From NCBI RefSeq assembly GCF_000986795.1, contig NZ_LAYZ01000023.1:55711-119710 (forward strand): DNA of 64,000 bases. Direction: 5' to 3'. Origin of the DNA: Salinicoccus sediminis (lineage in GTDB: Bacteria > Bacillota > Bacilli > Staphylococcales > Salinicoccaceae). This document shows positions 30,202 through 37,458 of this stretch, piece by piece. The translations under genes were made by a program, and so were the position numbers. The stretch's first letter is position 1. Each line of letters starts with the position of its first letter. The notes under the pieces are model-generated. The model saw only the letters and a program-made list of their open reading frames with translations, was not told where the DNA came from and ran no database searches.

Positions 30202-30263
30202 AAGAATGAGTGGCTGAGTGATAAAATGGGAATAGTAATAACATATCAAAGGAGACATTAAAT

Positions 30264-31187
30264 ATGAGTGCAGTTAAAATTTTTGGACATCAGAATCCGG
30301 ACACGGACACGATCACATCCGCGATTGTTGCAGCAGACATCGAAAGCCGTCTGGGCCGCGACGCAAAAGCTTTCCGCCTTGGCGAAATCAATGCGGAGAC
30401 AAAATATGCGCTTGAATACTTCGGCGCCGCATCACCGGAGGCGCTCGGGACACTCGACGCGGGCGATCCGGTCATCCTAATAGACCATAATGAGTTCCAG
30501 CAGTCTGCGGACAACATCGAAAAAGCGGAGATCCTGAAAGTGTTCGACCACCACCGCATCGCAAATTTCCACACAGAGTCCCCGCTCTACTACCGCGCGG
30601 AGCCTGTGGGATGTACAGCGACAATCCTCAACAAGGTCTACAAGGAGAACGGACTTGAAATCACAAAGGAAATGGCGGGACTGATGCTTTCTGCAATCAT
30701 CTCGGATACACTGCTGTTCAAGTCACCGACAACGACTGAAGAGGATATCGATGCAGCGTCGGAACTGAAGGAGGTTGCAGGCGTCGATCTTGAAGCGTAC
30801 GGAATCGACATGCTCAAGGCGGGGGCTTCCACCAGGGACAAGTCCGCCGAGGAACTGATTACAGGGGATGCGAAGTCCTTCGACATGGGTGTCAAGACGA
30901 CGCGCATCGCCCAGATCAATGTCGTGGATGTGGATGAAGTCTTTGAACGGAGAGAAGAAATCGAAGCGGCGATCAACAACCAGATTGAAACGGACGGCTA
31001 CGATCTGTTCGTACTCGTTGTGACTGATATCCTTAAATCCGACTCCAAAGTACTGTCACTCGGCAAGGAATCCGGTGCTGTGGAGAAAGCATTCGATGTC
31101 GCCCTTGATGACAACACTGCAGTATTGGAGGGAGTCGTCTCCCGCAAGAAGCAGGTTGTGCCGAACATCACCAAAGCTTTGTCATAG
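30264..31187 (+). CDS. ppaC: Manganese-dependent inorganic pyrophosphatase
   Basis: Family II pyrophosphatase of 307 residues. Metal ligands are visible in GHQNPDTDT (His9, Asp13, Asp15), LIDHNE and the DHH motif VFDHHRI (about 96-102). The C-terminal DHHA2 domain ends in SRKKQVVPNITKAL, the basic substrate site. RBS AAAGGAG. A small GNAT gene follows 15 bases later. Confidence 0.95.
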   Translation: MSAVKIFGHQNPDTDTITSAIVAADIESRLGRDAKAFRLGEINAETKYALEYFGAASPEALGTLDAGDPVILIDHNEFQQSADNIEKAEILKVFDHHRIANFHTESPLYYRAEPVGCTATILNKVYKENGLEITKEMAGLMLSAIISDTLLFKSPTTTEEDIDAASELKEVAGVDLEAYGIDMLKAGASTRDKSAEELITGDAKSFDMGVKTTRIAQINVVDVDEVFERREEIEAAINNQIETDGYDLFVLVVTDILKSDSKVLSLGKESGAVEKAFDVALDDNTAVLEGVVSRKKQVVPNITKALS

Positions 31188-31202
31188 AAAGGAGCAGGTT
31201 TC

Positions 31203-31466
31203 ATGCTTAAGAAGGAAGACGGAAAACTTTTTCTCGAGGAAGAGCACAACATCATCGCCGAACTCATCTACGAAGAGCATGACGACTACTACGATGTGAC
31301 CAGCACGTTTACAGAACCGGAATACCGCAACAGGGGTCTCGCCAAAGATCTCGTCGATGAGATTGTCGAGATGGCACGCGAGAATGACAAGAAGATCCAG
31401 CCGACATGCCCGTATGTGGCGGCTGCCATCAAAGATGATGCCTACGACGACGTCAAAATAAAATAG
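31203..31466 (+). CDS. Small GNAT-type acetyltransferase (YjdJ-like)
   Basis: An 87-residue protein of the short N-acetyltransferase family. It has the acetyl-CoA core YDVTSTFTEPEYRNRGLAKDLVD, where YRNRGLA is the pyrophosphate loop, followed by TCPYVAAAIKD, typical of this group. It follows ppaC by 15 bases with GAAAGGAG before the ATG. Substrate unknown. Confidence 0.88.
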   Translation: MLKKEDGKLFLEEEHNIIAELIYEEHDDYYDVTSTFTEPEYRNRGLAKDLVDEIVEMARENDKKIQPTCPYVAAAIKDDAYDDVKIK

Positions 31467-31467
31467 G

Positions 31468-31507
31468 CCATTAAAAACGCCCCGCGATCGCGGGGCGTTT
31501 TTAATGG
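31468..31507. terminator. Perfect 40-base palindromic terminator
   Basis: The whole segment is its own reverse complement: CCATTAAAAACGCCCCGCG on each side of a central AT. A T5 run follows the GC-rich stem on the plus strand. It ends the ppaC-GNAT unit. Confidence 0.9.
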
Positions 31508-31608
31508 AAGGCAATTCCAAAAAAATAATAGTTGAAAGAATGAAAAAATGGTATGACTAAATAATACCATCAGTTTTCTGAAAAATCAATATAATCTATC
31601 ATCTTTTT

Positions 31609-31896
31609 CTAATTAAATATTTTACTTATTACACTTTCCCTGCCTTCTTCCAGATACTGTTTGGAACATTCATCCTCCACCGTATATCCGAGTTCCTCTG
31701 TGGCCCTTGAATAGGACACTTCATCGATATAGTTGGTGAGCCCCGCCTGGTCAAAACAGGAGGGATGCACAATTTCCTGGAGCGTATTGTCTATGATGAC
31801 CCGTTCCGAGCCGCTCGTCTTGTCCGCAAGCGGCAGAACAAGCAGCAGGACGGCCGCGAGGATGAATATGATGATGATCACTGTACTTTTTTTCAT
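31609..31896 (-). CDS. Small single-pass membrane protein, unknown function
   Basis: A 95-residue protein: basic start MKKSTV, one long hydrophobic helix (about 5-24), then an extracellular part with two cysteines (HPSCFDQAG and EDECSKQY) that could form a disulfide. It starts one base after the stop of the lactonase gene, so translation is probably coupled. No family recognised. Confidence 0.65.
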   Translation of the reverse strand: MKKSTVIIIIFILAAVLLLVLPLADKTSGSERVIIDNTLQEIVHPSCFDQAGLTNYIDEVSYSRATEELGYTVEDECSKQYLEEGRESVISKIFN

Positions 31897-31897
31897 C

Positions 31898-32917
31898 TTA
31901 CAGGAATCCGACGAAGACGCCTTCCGGTGCCTCCGCTTCGCTTTCACGGCGAGTGAGCGTGCCGTCTTCATTCACATCGAACAGCACGAGGTTATGGGAC
32001 CGCTCGTGGGCACAGATAAGGTATTTTCCATCCGGTGTAATGTTGAAGTCACGCGGCCAGTCGCCATGGGTCGGTTCAATCTGAATCCTCTCAAGTTTCC
32101 TGCCGCCATCGTCCACTTTGAATACCACTATGCTGTTGTGTCCCCTGTTCGACACATACAGGAATTTCCTGTTTGGATGCCTGCGGATTGCCGCCCCCTG
32201 TGAATGGCCGTCAAAATCCTCAGGCAGGGCGGAATAAACCTCCTCCGGCGTGAAGATTCCGTCTTCATAGGATGCGCCGATCACTTCATTGGACAGTTCG
32301 GTGAATATGAAAGCATAGTCCCCCGCTTCGTTGAACACTAGATGGCGCGGACCGCTGCCCGGTGCCACACTGCACTCCGCCACCTGCTCCAATTTTCCTT
32401 CATCGATTTTCAGCGTGACCAGCTTATCCGCGCCGAGGTCCACCGCCACGAGATACTGCCTGTCTGGAGTCTCCGTTACAAAATGGGCATGCGGCCCGTC
32501 CTGGCGTTCGTGGGGACCGCCCCCCTCGATCTGGAAGACATCCAGCCGGTCGGTCACAACACCTCTGTCATCCACTTCGTAAAGGCGGACCTCCCCGGAT
32601 CCGTAGACGGTGTCCACCAGATGATTCTGGTCCGACGTCAGCATCAGATGGCATCCAGACCCGCCCTCTTCCAGGCAGTCGTCGATGAACCTGAGTCCGC
32701 CCGTTTCAAGGTCGGCGATTTCGTACGTTGCCACGCCGCCTTTCGTCTTGCCTTTTTTGATCGCATAGACGCGGTCATTCTGAACGTCCAGATAAGTCGC
32801 ATTCGGTGTTTGTGCAGCGACTTCGACAGATTTAAACTCCCCTTTTTCAGAATCCAGCTCATACCGGTATATCCCCTGGCCGTTCTCTTTGGTGTAGCTT
32901 CCAATATATCCGATCAT
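31898..32917 (-). CDS. Lactonase family protein (6-phosphogluconolactonase-like, seven-bladed propeller)
   Basis: A 339-residue beta-propeller protein of the Pgl/YkgB lactonase family. Repeated blades are seen as GSYTKENGQGIYRYEL, LMLTSDQNHLVDTVYGSGEV, VAPGSGPRHLVFN and DWPRDFNITPDGKYLICAHE. Members hydrolyse 6-phosphogluconolactone in the pentose phosphate route. A small membrane-protein gene is coupled behind it. Confidence 0.9.
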   Translation of the reverse strand: MIGYIGSYTKENGQGIYRYELDSEKGEFKSVEVAAQTPNATYLDVQNDRVYAIKKGKTKGGVATYEIADLETGGLRFIDDCLEEGGSGCHLMLTSDQNHLVDTVYGSGEVRLYEVDDRGVVTDRLDVFQIEGGGPHERQDGPHAHFVTETPDRQYLVAVDLGADKLVTLKIDEGKLEQVAECSVAPGSGPRHLVFNEAGDYAFIFTELSNEVIGASYEDGIFTPEEVYSALPEDFDGHSQGAAIRRHPNRKFLYVSNRGHNSIVVFKVDDGGRKLERIQIEPTHGDWPRDFNITPDGKYLICAHERSHNLVLFDVNEDGTLTRRESEAEAPEGVFVGFL

Positions 32918-33000
32918 TTATTCTTCCTCCTAATTTCACTTTTTAATAATCTTAGCATACACGTCCCCATTCCCTAAATGAACAGTTTGATAACTCCCCA

Positions 33001-33029
33001 TTGAAAAATCGAACGTATGTTCGTATAAT
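33001..33029 (+). promoter_or_regulatory. LexA (SOS) box inside a near-consensus promoter
   Basis: -35 TTGAAA (33001-33006), 17 bases, and -10 TATAAT (33024-33029). The spacer holds CGAACGTATGTTCG (33010-33023), a perfect match to the Gram-positive LexA consensus CGAAC-N4-GTTCG. Bound LexA would block polymerase here, so the YolD gene downstream should be damage-induced. Confidence 0.88.
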
Positions 33030-33066
33030 GGAGGTGACAAAGTTTATTGAAGAAGAGGCGATGCAA

Positions 33067-33450
33067 ATGGATTATCGGGATATACCCATAGAAAAACTGG
33101 ACTCCAATATTCCACAGGGCAGAGGAATGATCAAATGGGCCCCCTTTGCCACGATGCCTGAACAATTCGAAACAGTCGAACGGCTGGTCGGCGACCAGAC
33201 AAAGATCAGCCGTCCGGAGCTCTCCGACGACCGGCTGGAGGAGATGGACCGCATACTGAAAAAAGCACGGCAGGATAAACGAAGGATAAAAGTCGAATAC
33301 TATTATGACGGCAGACGCTTTCACATCGCACTCGACATCATCACGGCAGACAGATGGAGCATGATGCTGATCGGACAGAAGGCAGACAGTCCGGCGGATG
33401 ACATGGTTTTCATCTCCTTCATGGACATCCTCGATATAGTGATGCTGTAA
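33067..33450 (+). CDS. YolD-like family protein, SOS-controlled
   Basis: A 127-residue protein of the YolD family. It has the typical start GRGMIKWAPFATMPEQ near residue 19 and the YYYDGRRFHIALDIIT strand pair near residue 80. YolD proteins usually sit beside a Y-family DNA polymerase (UvrX/DinB) in damage-induced operons. Here no polymerase is adjacent: the next gene is folD on the other strand. The start at 33067 has AGAGG eight bases upstream; earlier starts fall inside the promoter. Confidence 0.85.
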   Translation: MDYRDIPIEKLDSNIPQGRGMIKWAPFATMPEQFETVERLVGDQTKISRPELSDDRLEEMDRILKKARQDKRRIKVEYYYDGRRFHIALDIITADRWSMMLIGQKADSPADDMVFISFMDILDIVML

Positions 33451-33463
33451 AAATTGCGGATTC

Positions 33464-33488
33464 AAAAAAAGCCGGGGAGATCCCCGGC
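33464..33488 (-). terminator. Terminator after folD
   Basis: GCCGGGGA and TCCCCGGC stem with a 2-base loop, followed on the minus strand by TTTTTTT. It may also stop the convergent YolD transcript. Confidence 0.85.
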
Positions 33489-33501
33489 CGGTCCGCGCCG
33501 G

Positions 33502-34374
33502 TCAGTCCTCTAGGAACAGTACCGGTTCTTTTTGGAAATCTGTCGCCATCATCAGATGATAGGCGAGCACGGTCGTGGTGATCGCACCCACACCACCCGG
33601 CACAGGGGTGATGTATGACGTCTTGTCCTTGACCGCTTCGTAGTCCACATCACCGACCATCCTGCCTTCCTCGGTGAAGTTGATGCCGACATCGATGACG
33701 ACCGCGCCCGCTTTGACGTGTGCGTCGCCGATCAGGTTTCTGGCGCCTGCTGCACTGATGATTACATCCGCGTTCCTGCATTTGTCCACAAGGTCATCGG
33801 TATAGAGGTTGCACGTGGTCACCGTCGCTTCCCTATTGATCAGCGACAGGGTGAGCGGTTTGCCGACAACCGCGCTCGCGCCGACCACGGTGACATTCCT
33901 CCCCTTGAGGTCGATGTCATAGAATTTCAGGATTTCCATGACCGCAGCGGGAGTGCATGGTTCAAGCCGGTCCGGCTCCCCCGTCAGCACCTTCCCCATA
34001 TTGACCGGGGTCATGCCGTCGATGTCCTTGATCGGGTTCATCAGTTCCACGACGCGCTTCATGTCGATGTGCTTCGGCACCGGCTGCAGCAGCAGGATGC
34101 CGTTGACCGAGTAGTCCTCATTGATCTCCCTGAATTTCGTCAGGAACGCCTTCGCGGAAACATCCCCCGCAAAGTGATACTGCTCCGTCTCTATGCCAAG
34201 CTTCTCAAGGCGTTTCACTGCCGCATTTTCATAGGAGATCGCATCCGTCAGTTCCCCGATCCTGACAAAGGCCACCTTCGGATTGATCCCGTGCTTATGG
34301 GATTCCGCAAGTGCATCCGCGATCTCCCCGGAAAGATAGGCAGCAACTTTCTTACCTTCCATAATCGTCGTCAT
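33502..34374 (-). CDS. folD: FolD-like methylenetetrahydrofolate dehydrogenase/cyclohydrolase, divergent active site
   Basis: A 290-residue protein clearly of the FolD fold: PCTPAAVMEIL, the NADP loop VVGASAVVGKPLTLSL and the tail PVPGGVGAITTTVLAYH. Two usual catalytic positions differ. The YxxxK motif, whose Lys is needed for cyclohydrolase action, reads YENAA with a Lys two residues later. The VQLPLP segment reads LLQPVP, so the key Gln is shifted. It may be a second, altered FolD. The start at 34374 has GGAGGAG upstream. Confidence 0.85.
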   Translation of the reverse strand: MTTIMEGKKVAAYLSGEIADALAESHKHGINPKVAFVRIGELTDAISYENAAVKRLEKLGIETEQYHFAGDVSAKAFLTKFREINEDYSVNGILLLQPVPKHIDMKRVVELMNPIKDIDGMTPVNMGKVLTGEPDRLEPCTPAAVMEILKFYDIDLKGRNVTVVGASAVVGKPLTLSLINREATVTTCNLYTDDLVDKCRNADVIISAAGARNLIGDAHVKAGAVVIDVGINFTEEGRMVGDVDYEAVKDKTSYITPVPGGVGAITTTVLAYHLMMATDFQKEPVLFLED

Positions 34375-34480
34375 TAGCAAGTTCTCCTCCATGGATTTTT
34401 TATGAACACAAACGGTATACTCCTTCCCTTCAATCATAGCAGAATAAACACGGCAACTTCCACTAATCATATATGCGCAT

Positions 34481-34507
34481 AAAAAACGACCGCCTGTAAC
34501 CAGGCGG
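34481..34507 (-). terminator. Terminator after rpmG
   Basis: CCGCCTG and CAGGCGG stem around a 4-base loop; TTTTTT follows on the minus strand. It is 15 bases after the rpmG stop codon. Confidence 0.85.
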
Positions 34508-34521
34508 CCGGAAAGCGGCAC

Positions 34522-34671
34522 TTACTTCGTTTCACGGTGAAGTGTGTAGCTGTTTGATCTAGGGCAGTATTTTTTCATTTCAATACGCTCAGGATTGTTT
34601 TTTTTGTTTTTAGTCGTAATATAGTTACGATCTCCACAGTCAGTGCAAGCCAAAGTTACATTTACTCTCAT
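34522..34671 (-). CDS. rpmG: 50S ribosomal protein L33
   Basis: A 49-residue L33 protein with the family pattern [17 protein letters not shown], then [17 protein letters not shown] and the end LHRETK. Zinc-binding L33 proteins have two CxxC pairs. Here the first pair is intact (Cys9, Cys12), but the second has only Cys36 (CPRS), so the zinc site is incomplete, as in some staphylococcal copies. The gene was found by translating the minus strand; it lies divergent from the Zur-controlled znuA. Confidence 0.95.
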   Translation of the reverse strand: MRVNVTLACTDCGDRNYITTKNKKNNPERIEMKKYCPRSNSYTLHRETK

Positions 34672-34748
34672 CAGTTCCGCCTCCTTTGCTATACGTGTTT
34701 CTAGTTCGATTTGCGGTGATGGATCTGCAAAATTGGAACAATATTAAT

Positions 34749-34757
34749 ATTATACCA
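34749..34757 (-). promoter_or_regulatory. Extended -10 promoter for rpmG
   Basis: On the minus strand TGGTATAAT gives an extended -10 element about 80 bases before the rpmG start. No good -35 was found. The rest of the 348-base gap between rpmG and znuA, up to 34942, shows nothing else I can assign, apart from a small CATCCCGC hairpin near 34815. Confidence 0.5.
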
Positions 34758-34942
34758 TGTCAGACAGCACTCTGAAAGTACTGCCGGGCTACTTTTCAAC
34801 TGGCCAGTTGATCATCCCGCCTGTGGGATGAAACGATTGCTGTACAATATCAGCCAGATCCCCGTATTCATTAAACCGCCTTAACCATTTTAAGCGTTTC
34901 TGCTGTTTTTTTCAATACTTTTATAAAAATAACGATTCTCCC

Positions 34943-34995
34943 TTGTGCAATCGTAACCGTTACGATATAATTTTAAATCGTAATCATTACGCTAT
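34943..34995 (+). promoter_or_regulatory. znuA promoter with two Zur boxes
   Basis: -35 TTGTGC (34943-34948), 17 bases, and -10 TATAAT (34966-34971). One box, AATCGTAACCGTTACGAT (34949-34966), fills the spacer. A second, AAATCGTAATCATTACG (34975-34991), covers the transcription start. The second matches the Bacillus Zur core AAATCGTAAT-N-ATTACG. Zinc-dependent repression of the downstream gene is inferred. Confidence 0.85.
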
Positions 34996-35019
34996 GCTGG
35001 ATAAAAGGAGCACACATAC

Positions 35020-35976
35020 ATGAAAAAATTGATGACAGTCATATATACGACTCTGCTGGTGCTCACACTTGCCGCCTGCGGAAACGAGGGGGACGGCGGC
35101 AGCGGTGAAGATGAGGCGCTCCAGATCCATACCACCGTCTTCCCGCTGAAAAGTTTCGCCGAGCAGATCGGCGGGGACACGGTTGATGTGGAAACCATCT
35201 ACCCGAACGGCGTCGACGTCCATTCTTATGAACCTACACAAAAAGAGATGATCGACTTCGCCGGCGGGGATTTATTCCTCTACACTACCGATGAATTCGA
35301 TCCCGTCGCTGAAAAGATCAAAAATGCAGTCGCAGACCACAGCAATTTCTACGCGGCAGGCGGGGTCATTTCAGAAGATGATTTCATGGCAATGCACGAG
35401 GGGCATGACCATGGGGATGAAGGGCATGACCACGATGAGGAGGGGCACGAACATGGCTCGGAAGATCCTCACATATGGCTCGATCCGATGTTTTCCCTTC
35501 AGATGGCCGAATCGATAAAGGACAGGCTGGTGGAGATGAATCCGGAGCAGGAAGCGCTCTACACCGAGAACTTCGAGACTCTCGCGGATGATATCGAAGA
35601 CATCGATGCAGAATTCAAATCCATAACCGAAACACCTGTGCGCGACACCATCTACATTTCACATGAATCCCTCGGTTACCTCGCGGGCCGATACCATTTC
35701 AACCAGGTCGGAATCACCGGCATGAACAATCAGGAACCGTCCCAGCAGGAACTCGTCGAAATCATAGAAAACGTCGAAGCACAGGACGCCCCCTATATAC
35801 TGTATGAACAGAACCTCACATCCAGGATTGCCGACACCATCCGGCGGGAAACCGATACCGAACCTCTGGAATTCCACAACCTTTCCGTCCTGACCGACAG
35901 AGATCCGGACGATGCGACCTATCAGTCGCTTATGCGTGAAAATATCCAGGTGATCGACAGAGCATTGAACGAATAG
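35020..35976 (+). CDS. znuA: Zinc ABC transporter substrate-binding lipoprotein (ZnuA/AdcA type)
   Basis: A 318-residue cluster A-I binding protein with lipid Cys20 (TLAACG). Metal ligand regions are visible: HSYEPTQ near residue 68, HIWLDP after the loop, a third His in ISHESLGYLAGRYHF, and a late acidic site. Between them is a His/Asp/Glu-rich loop (about 127-153, HEGHDHGDEGHDHDEEGHEH), typical of zinc- rather than manganese-binding members. No permease or ATPase gene is adjacent, so its partners lie elsewhere. The two Zur boxes upstream agree with a zinc role. Confidence 0.92.
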   Translation: MKKLMTVIYTTLLVLTLAACGNEGDGGSGEDEALQIHTTVFPLKSFAEQIGGDTVDVETIYPNGVDVHSYEPTQKEMIDFAGGDLFLYTTDEFDPVAEKIKNAVADHSNFYAAGGVISEDDFMAMHEGHDHGDEGHDHDEEGHEHGSEDPHIWLDPMFSLQMAESIKDRLVEMNPEQEALYTENFETLADDIEDIDAEFKSITETPVRDTIYISHESLGYLAGRYHFNQVGITGMNNQEPSQQELVEIIENVEAQDAPYILYEQNLTSRIADTIRRETDTEPLEFHNLSVLTDRDPDDATYQSLMRENIQVIDRALNE

Positions 35977-35990
35977 ATTTGTACCGGCAG

Positions 35991-36014
35991 AGCGTCCCTT
36001 CGGGGGCGTTTTTT
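35991..36014 (+). terminator. Terminator after znuA
   Basis: A short hairpin, AGCGTCCC with GGGGGCGT (two wobble pairs) around TTC, ends in six T residues. Confidence 0.75.
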
Positions 36015-36078
36015 GATGAGTGTGTAATCGTCGTTATCCACGGGACGATGAGATGCAAGAACCTGCCGGTGCGCCGTG

Positions 36079-36558
36079 CTTATTGTCGATCCGGTTTCGA
36101 AGATAAGAGAACAGCTCCGCTTATCATTGATTTTATTTCGATGATAAGAGGACCCCGTCTCTTATTGTCGATCTCCGATCGAAGACAAGCCAGGTGGTTC
36201 TCTTATTGTCGATCCGGTTTCGAAGATAAGAGAACAGCTCCGCTTATCATTGATTTTATTTCGATGATAAAAGGACCCCGGCTCTTATTGTCGATCTCCG
36301 ATCGAAGACAAGCCGGCCGTTTCTCTTATTATCGATCCGGTTTCGAAAATAAGAGAACAGCTCCGCTTATCATTGATTTTATTTCGATAATACCCCGGCC
36401 TCACATCATCGAATAAAAACCAATAATGTGACCAACGCTGTCTCACATTATCGAAACCAAACCGTTAAGGCGACCCCGCCCCTCTCACCTCACCGGATGA
36501 AATTCATTAAGGCGAGGCTCCCCCTCTCACATCATCGAATCGGGAACGATGAGCGGCG
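36079..36558. repeat. Palindrome array B: 29-nt hairpins at exact 41-nt spacing, then 33-nt hairpins
   Basis: This fills most of the 631-base gap between znuA and a convergent small gene. Eight 29-nt palindromes start at 36079, 36120, 36161, 36202, 36243, 36284, 36325 and 36366, each separated by 12 bases. Three different units plus spacers form a 123-nt unit that is repeated almost exactly. The spacers also recur by position (AGAACAGCTCCG three times). Four 33-nt hairpins of the CTCAC type follow at 36400, 36442, 36484 and 36526 with 9-nt spacers, the same order as array A. The last two are more degenerate. An open frame across it exists only because 123 is a multiple of three. Confidence 0.92.
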
Positions 36559-36566
36559 TCGGCCAG

Positions 36567-36592
36567 AAAAAACGGAACACCATAAGTGTCCC
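36567..36592 (-). terminator. Terminator after the small membrane protein gene
   Basis: GGAACAC and GTGTCC stem with one bulge, followed on the minus strand by GTTTTTTC. Confidence 0.7.
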
Positions 36593-36607
36593 GCCCCGCA
36601 AAACCGA

Positions 36608-36778
36608 CTATTCATTTTCCGTGTTGATTTCCCGTTTCAGGTTCTCCGTGAACTCCTTGATTTCATCCACGTCTTTTTTCAAAAAGAATGCCAGAACCGC
36701 AATTCCAGCTGTTGCAACGACGAGCAGCACAACGAACAATTTAAAAAGAAATACAAATAATGATCTGATGAATTCCAT
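36608..36778 (-). CDS. Small membrane protein with charged tail
   Basis: A 56-residue protein: MEFIRSLFVFLFKLF, one long hydrophobic helix (about 5-33), then a charged, probably coiled tail (KKDVDEIKEFTENLKREI). GGAGG lies five bases before the ATG at 36778, which favours this start over 36790. Function unknown. Own terminator. Confidence 0.75.
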   Translation of the reverse strand: MEFIRSLFVFLFKLFVVLLVVATAGIAVLAFFLKKDVDEIKEFTENLKREINTENE

Positions 36779-36851
36779 AACTGCCTCCAATATCCTTTTG
36801 CCATCATTTACCCAATACCGAAAAAATAAACCGGAAAAATGAAATAAGCCC

Positions 36852-36880
36852 TTGCAATTAATCTGAAAATTCAGTATTAT
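36852..36880 (+). promoter_or_regulatory. Promoter of the candidate small RNA
   Basis: -35 TTGCAA (36852-36857), a 17-base spacer and -10 TATTAT (36875-36880). No coding frame follows; a terminator lies about 90 bases on. Confidence 0.55.
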
Positions 36881-36886
36881 GAAGAT

Positions 36887-36972
36887 AGTTAATTAACATT
36901 AACTACAACCTATTCCATTTTCTTAATAAAAATTTCTCCTATTTTTCCTGCACTCACCCGGTGCAGGTTTTT
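36887..36972 (+). ncRNA. Candidate small RNA of about 86 nt
   Basis: Between the promoter at 36852 and yjbQ on the other strand, the plus strand carries an AT-rich stretch, then TTTCTCCTATTTTTCC, then hairpin CCTGCAC/GTGCAGG (36947-36967) and five T residues. The T-run is on the plus strand only, so the hairpin cannot serve yjbQ. The pyrimidine stretch TTTCTCCT could pair with Shine-Dalgarno sequences, as in staphylococcal regulatory RNAs. No coding potential is seen. The transcript is inferred only. Confidence 0.5.
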
Positions 36973-36991
36973 CTGTGTCTGCGCAAATCAA

Positions 36992-37390
36992 TTATCCTTT
37001 GACCACTTTAATATAGACCGTTCTCCTGCGCGGACCGTCGAACTCTGCGAAGTATGTGCTCTGCCATGTGCCATAGACCACTTCGCCATTTTCCACAATC
37101 AGCGTCTCACTCGCACCCACGAGCGATGATTTCATATGGGAGTCTGAATTGCCCTCGGCATGCCGATACGCCTCTTTGTTGTCGAAAGTGGCATTCATCC
37201 CGTAGACCAGATCCCGCACGACATCCGGATCTGCATTCTCATTGATCGTGATGCCTGCAGTGGTATGCGGTGTGAAGACAACCACCACTCCGCCTTTCAG
37301 CTTGGATTCCGCGAGCGCTTCCTGCACGAGTGAATCGATGTTGACGAAAGTTTCCCGCTTATCGGTTTCCACTTCATACTTGAATAGCAT
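36992..37390 (-). CDS. YjbQ family protein (UPF0047)
   Basis: A 132-residue protein of the YjbQ/UPF0047 family, with the conserved GVVVVFTPHTTAGITINENADPDV near residue 34 and EVVYGTWQSTYFAEFDGPRRR near the end. The His and Glu residues of the central block form the proposed metal site. Some members have weak thiamin-phosphate synthase activity. The ATG at 37390 has AAAGGTG upstream; longer frames lack support. Confidence 0.88.
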   Translation of the reverse strand: MLFKYEVETDKRETFVNIDSLVQEALAESKLKGGVVVVFTPHTTAGITINENADPDVVRDLVYGMNATFDNKEAYRHAEGNSDSHMKSSLVGASETLIVENGEVVYGTWQSTYFAEFDGPRRRTVYIKVVKG

Positions 37391-37458
37391 TTTATCACCT
37401 TTAATCTTCAGTATTGTGGGTACTATATTACTAGAGATTGATGAAAGGAGAAATCGGA

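Noticed and set aside
36079..36394. Possible CRISPR array (29-nt repeats at regular spacing)
   Set aside because: Spacers are only 12 nt and recur between blocks, the repeats are themselves variable palindromes, and no cas genes are present.
35979..36416. 145-residue open frame across array B with a 41-residue repeated peptide
   Set aside because: The peptide repeat follows from the 123-nt DNA period; there is no ribosome site and the sequence is better explained as palindromic DNA.
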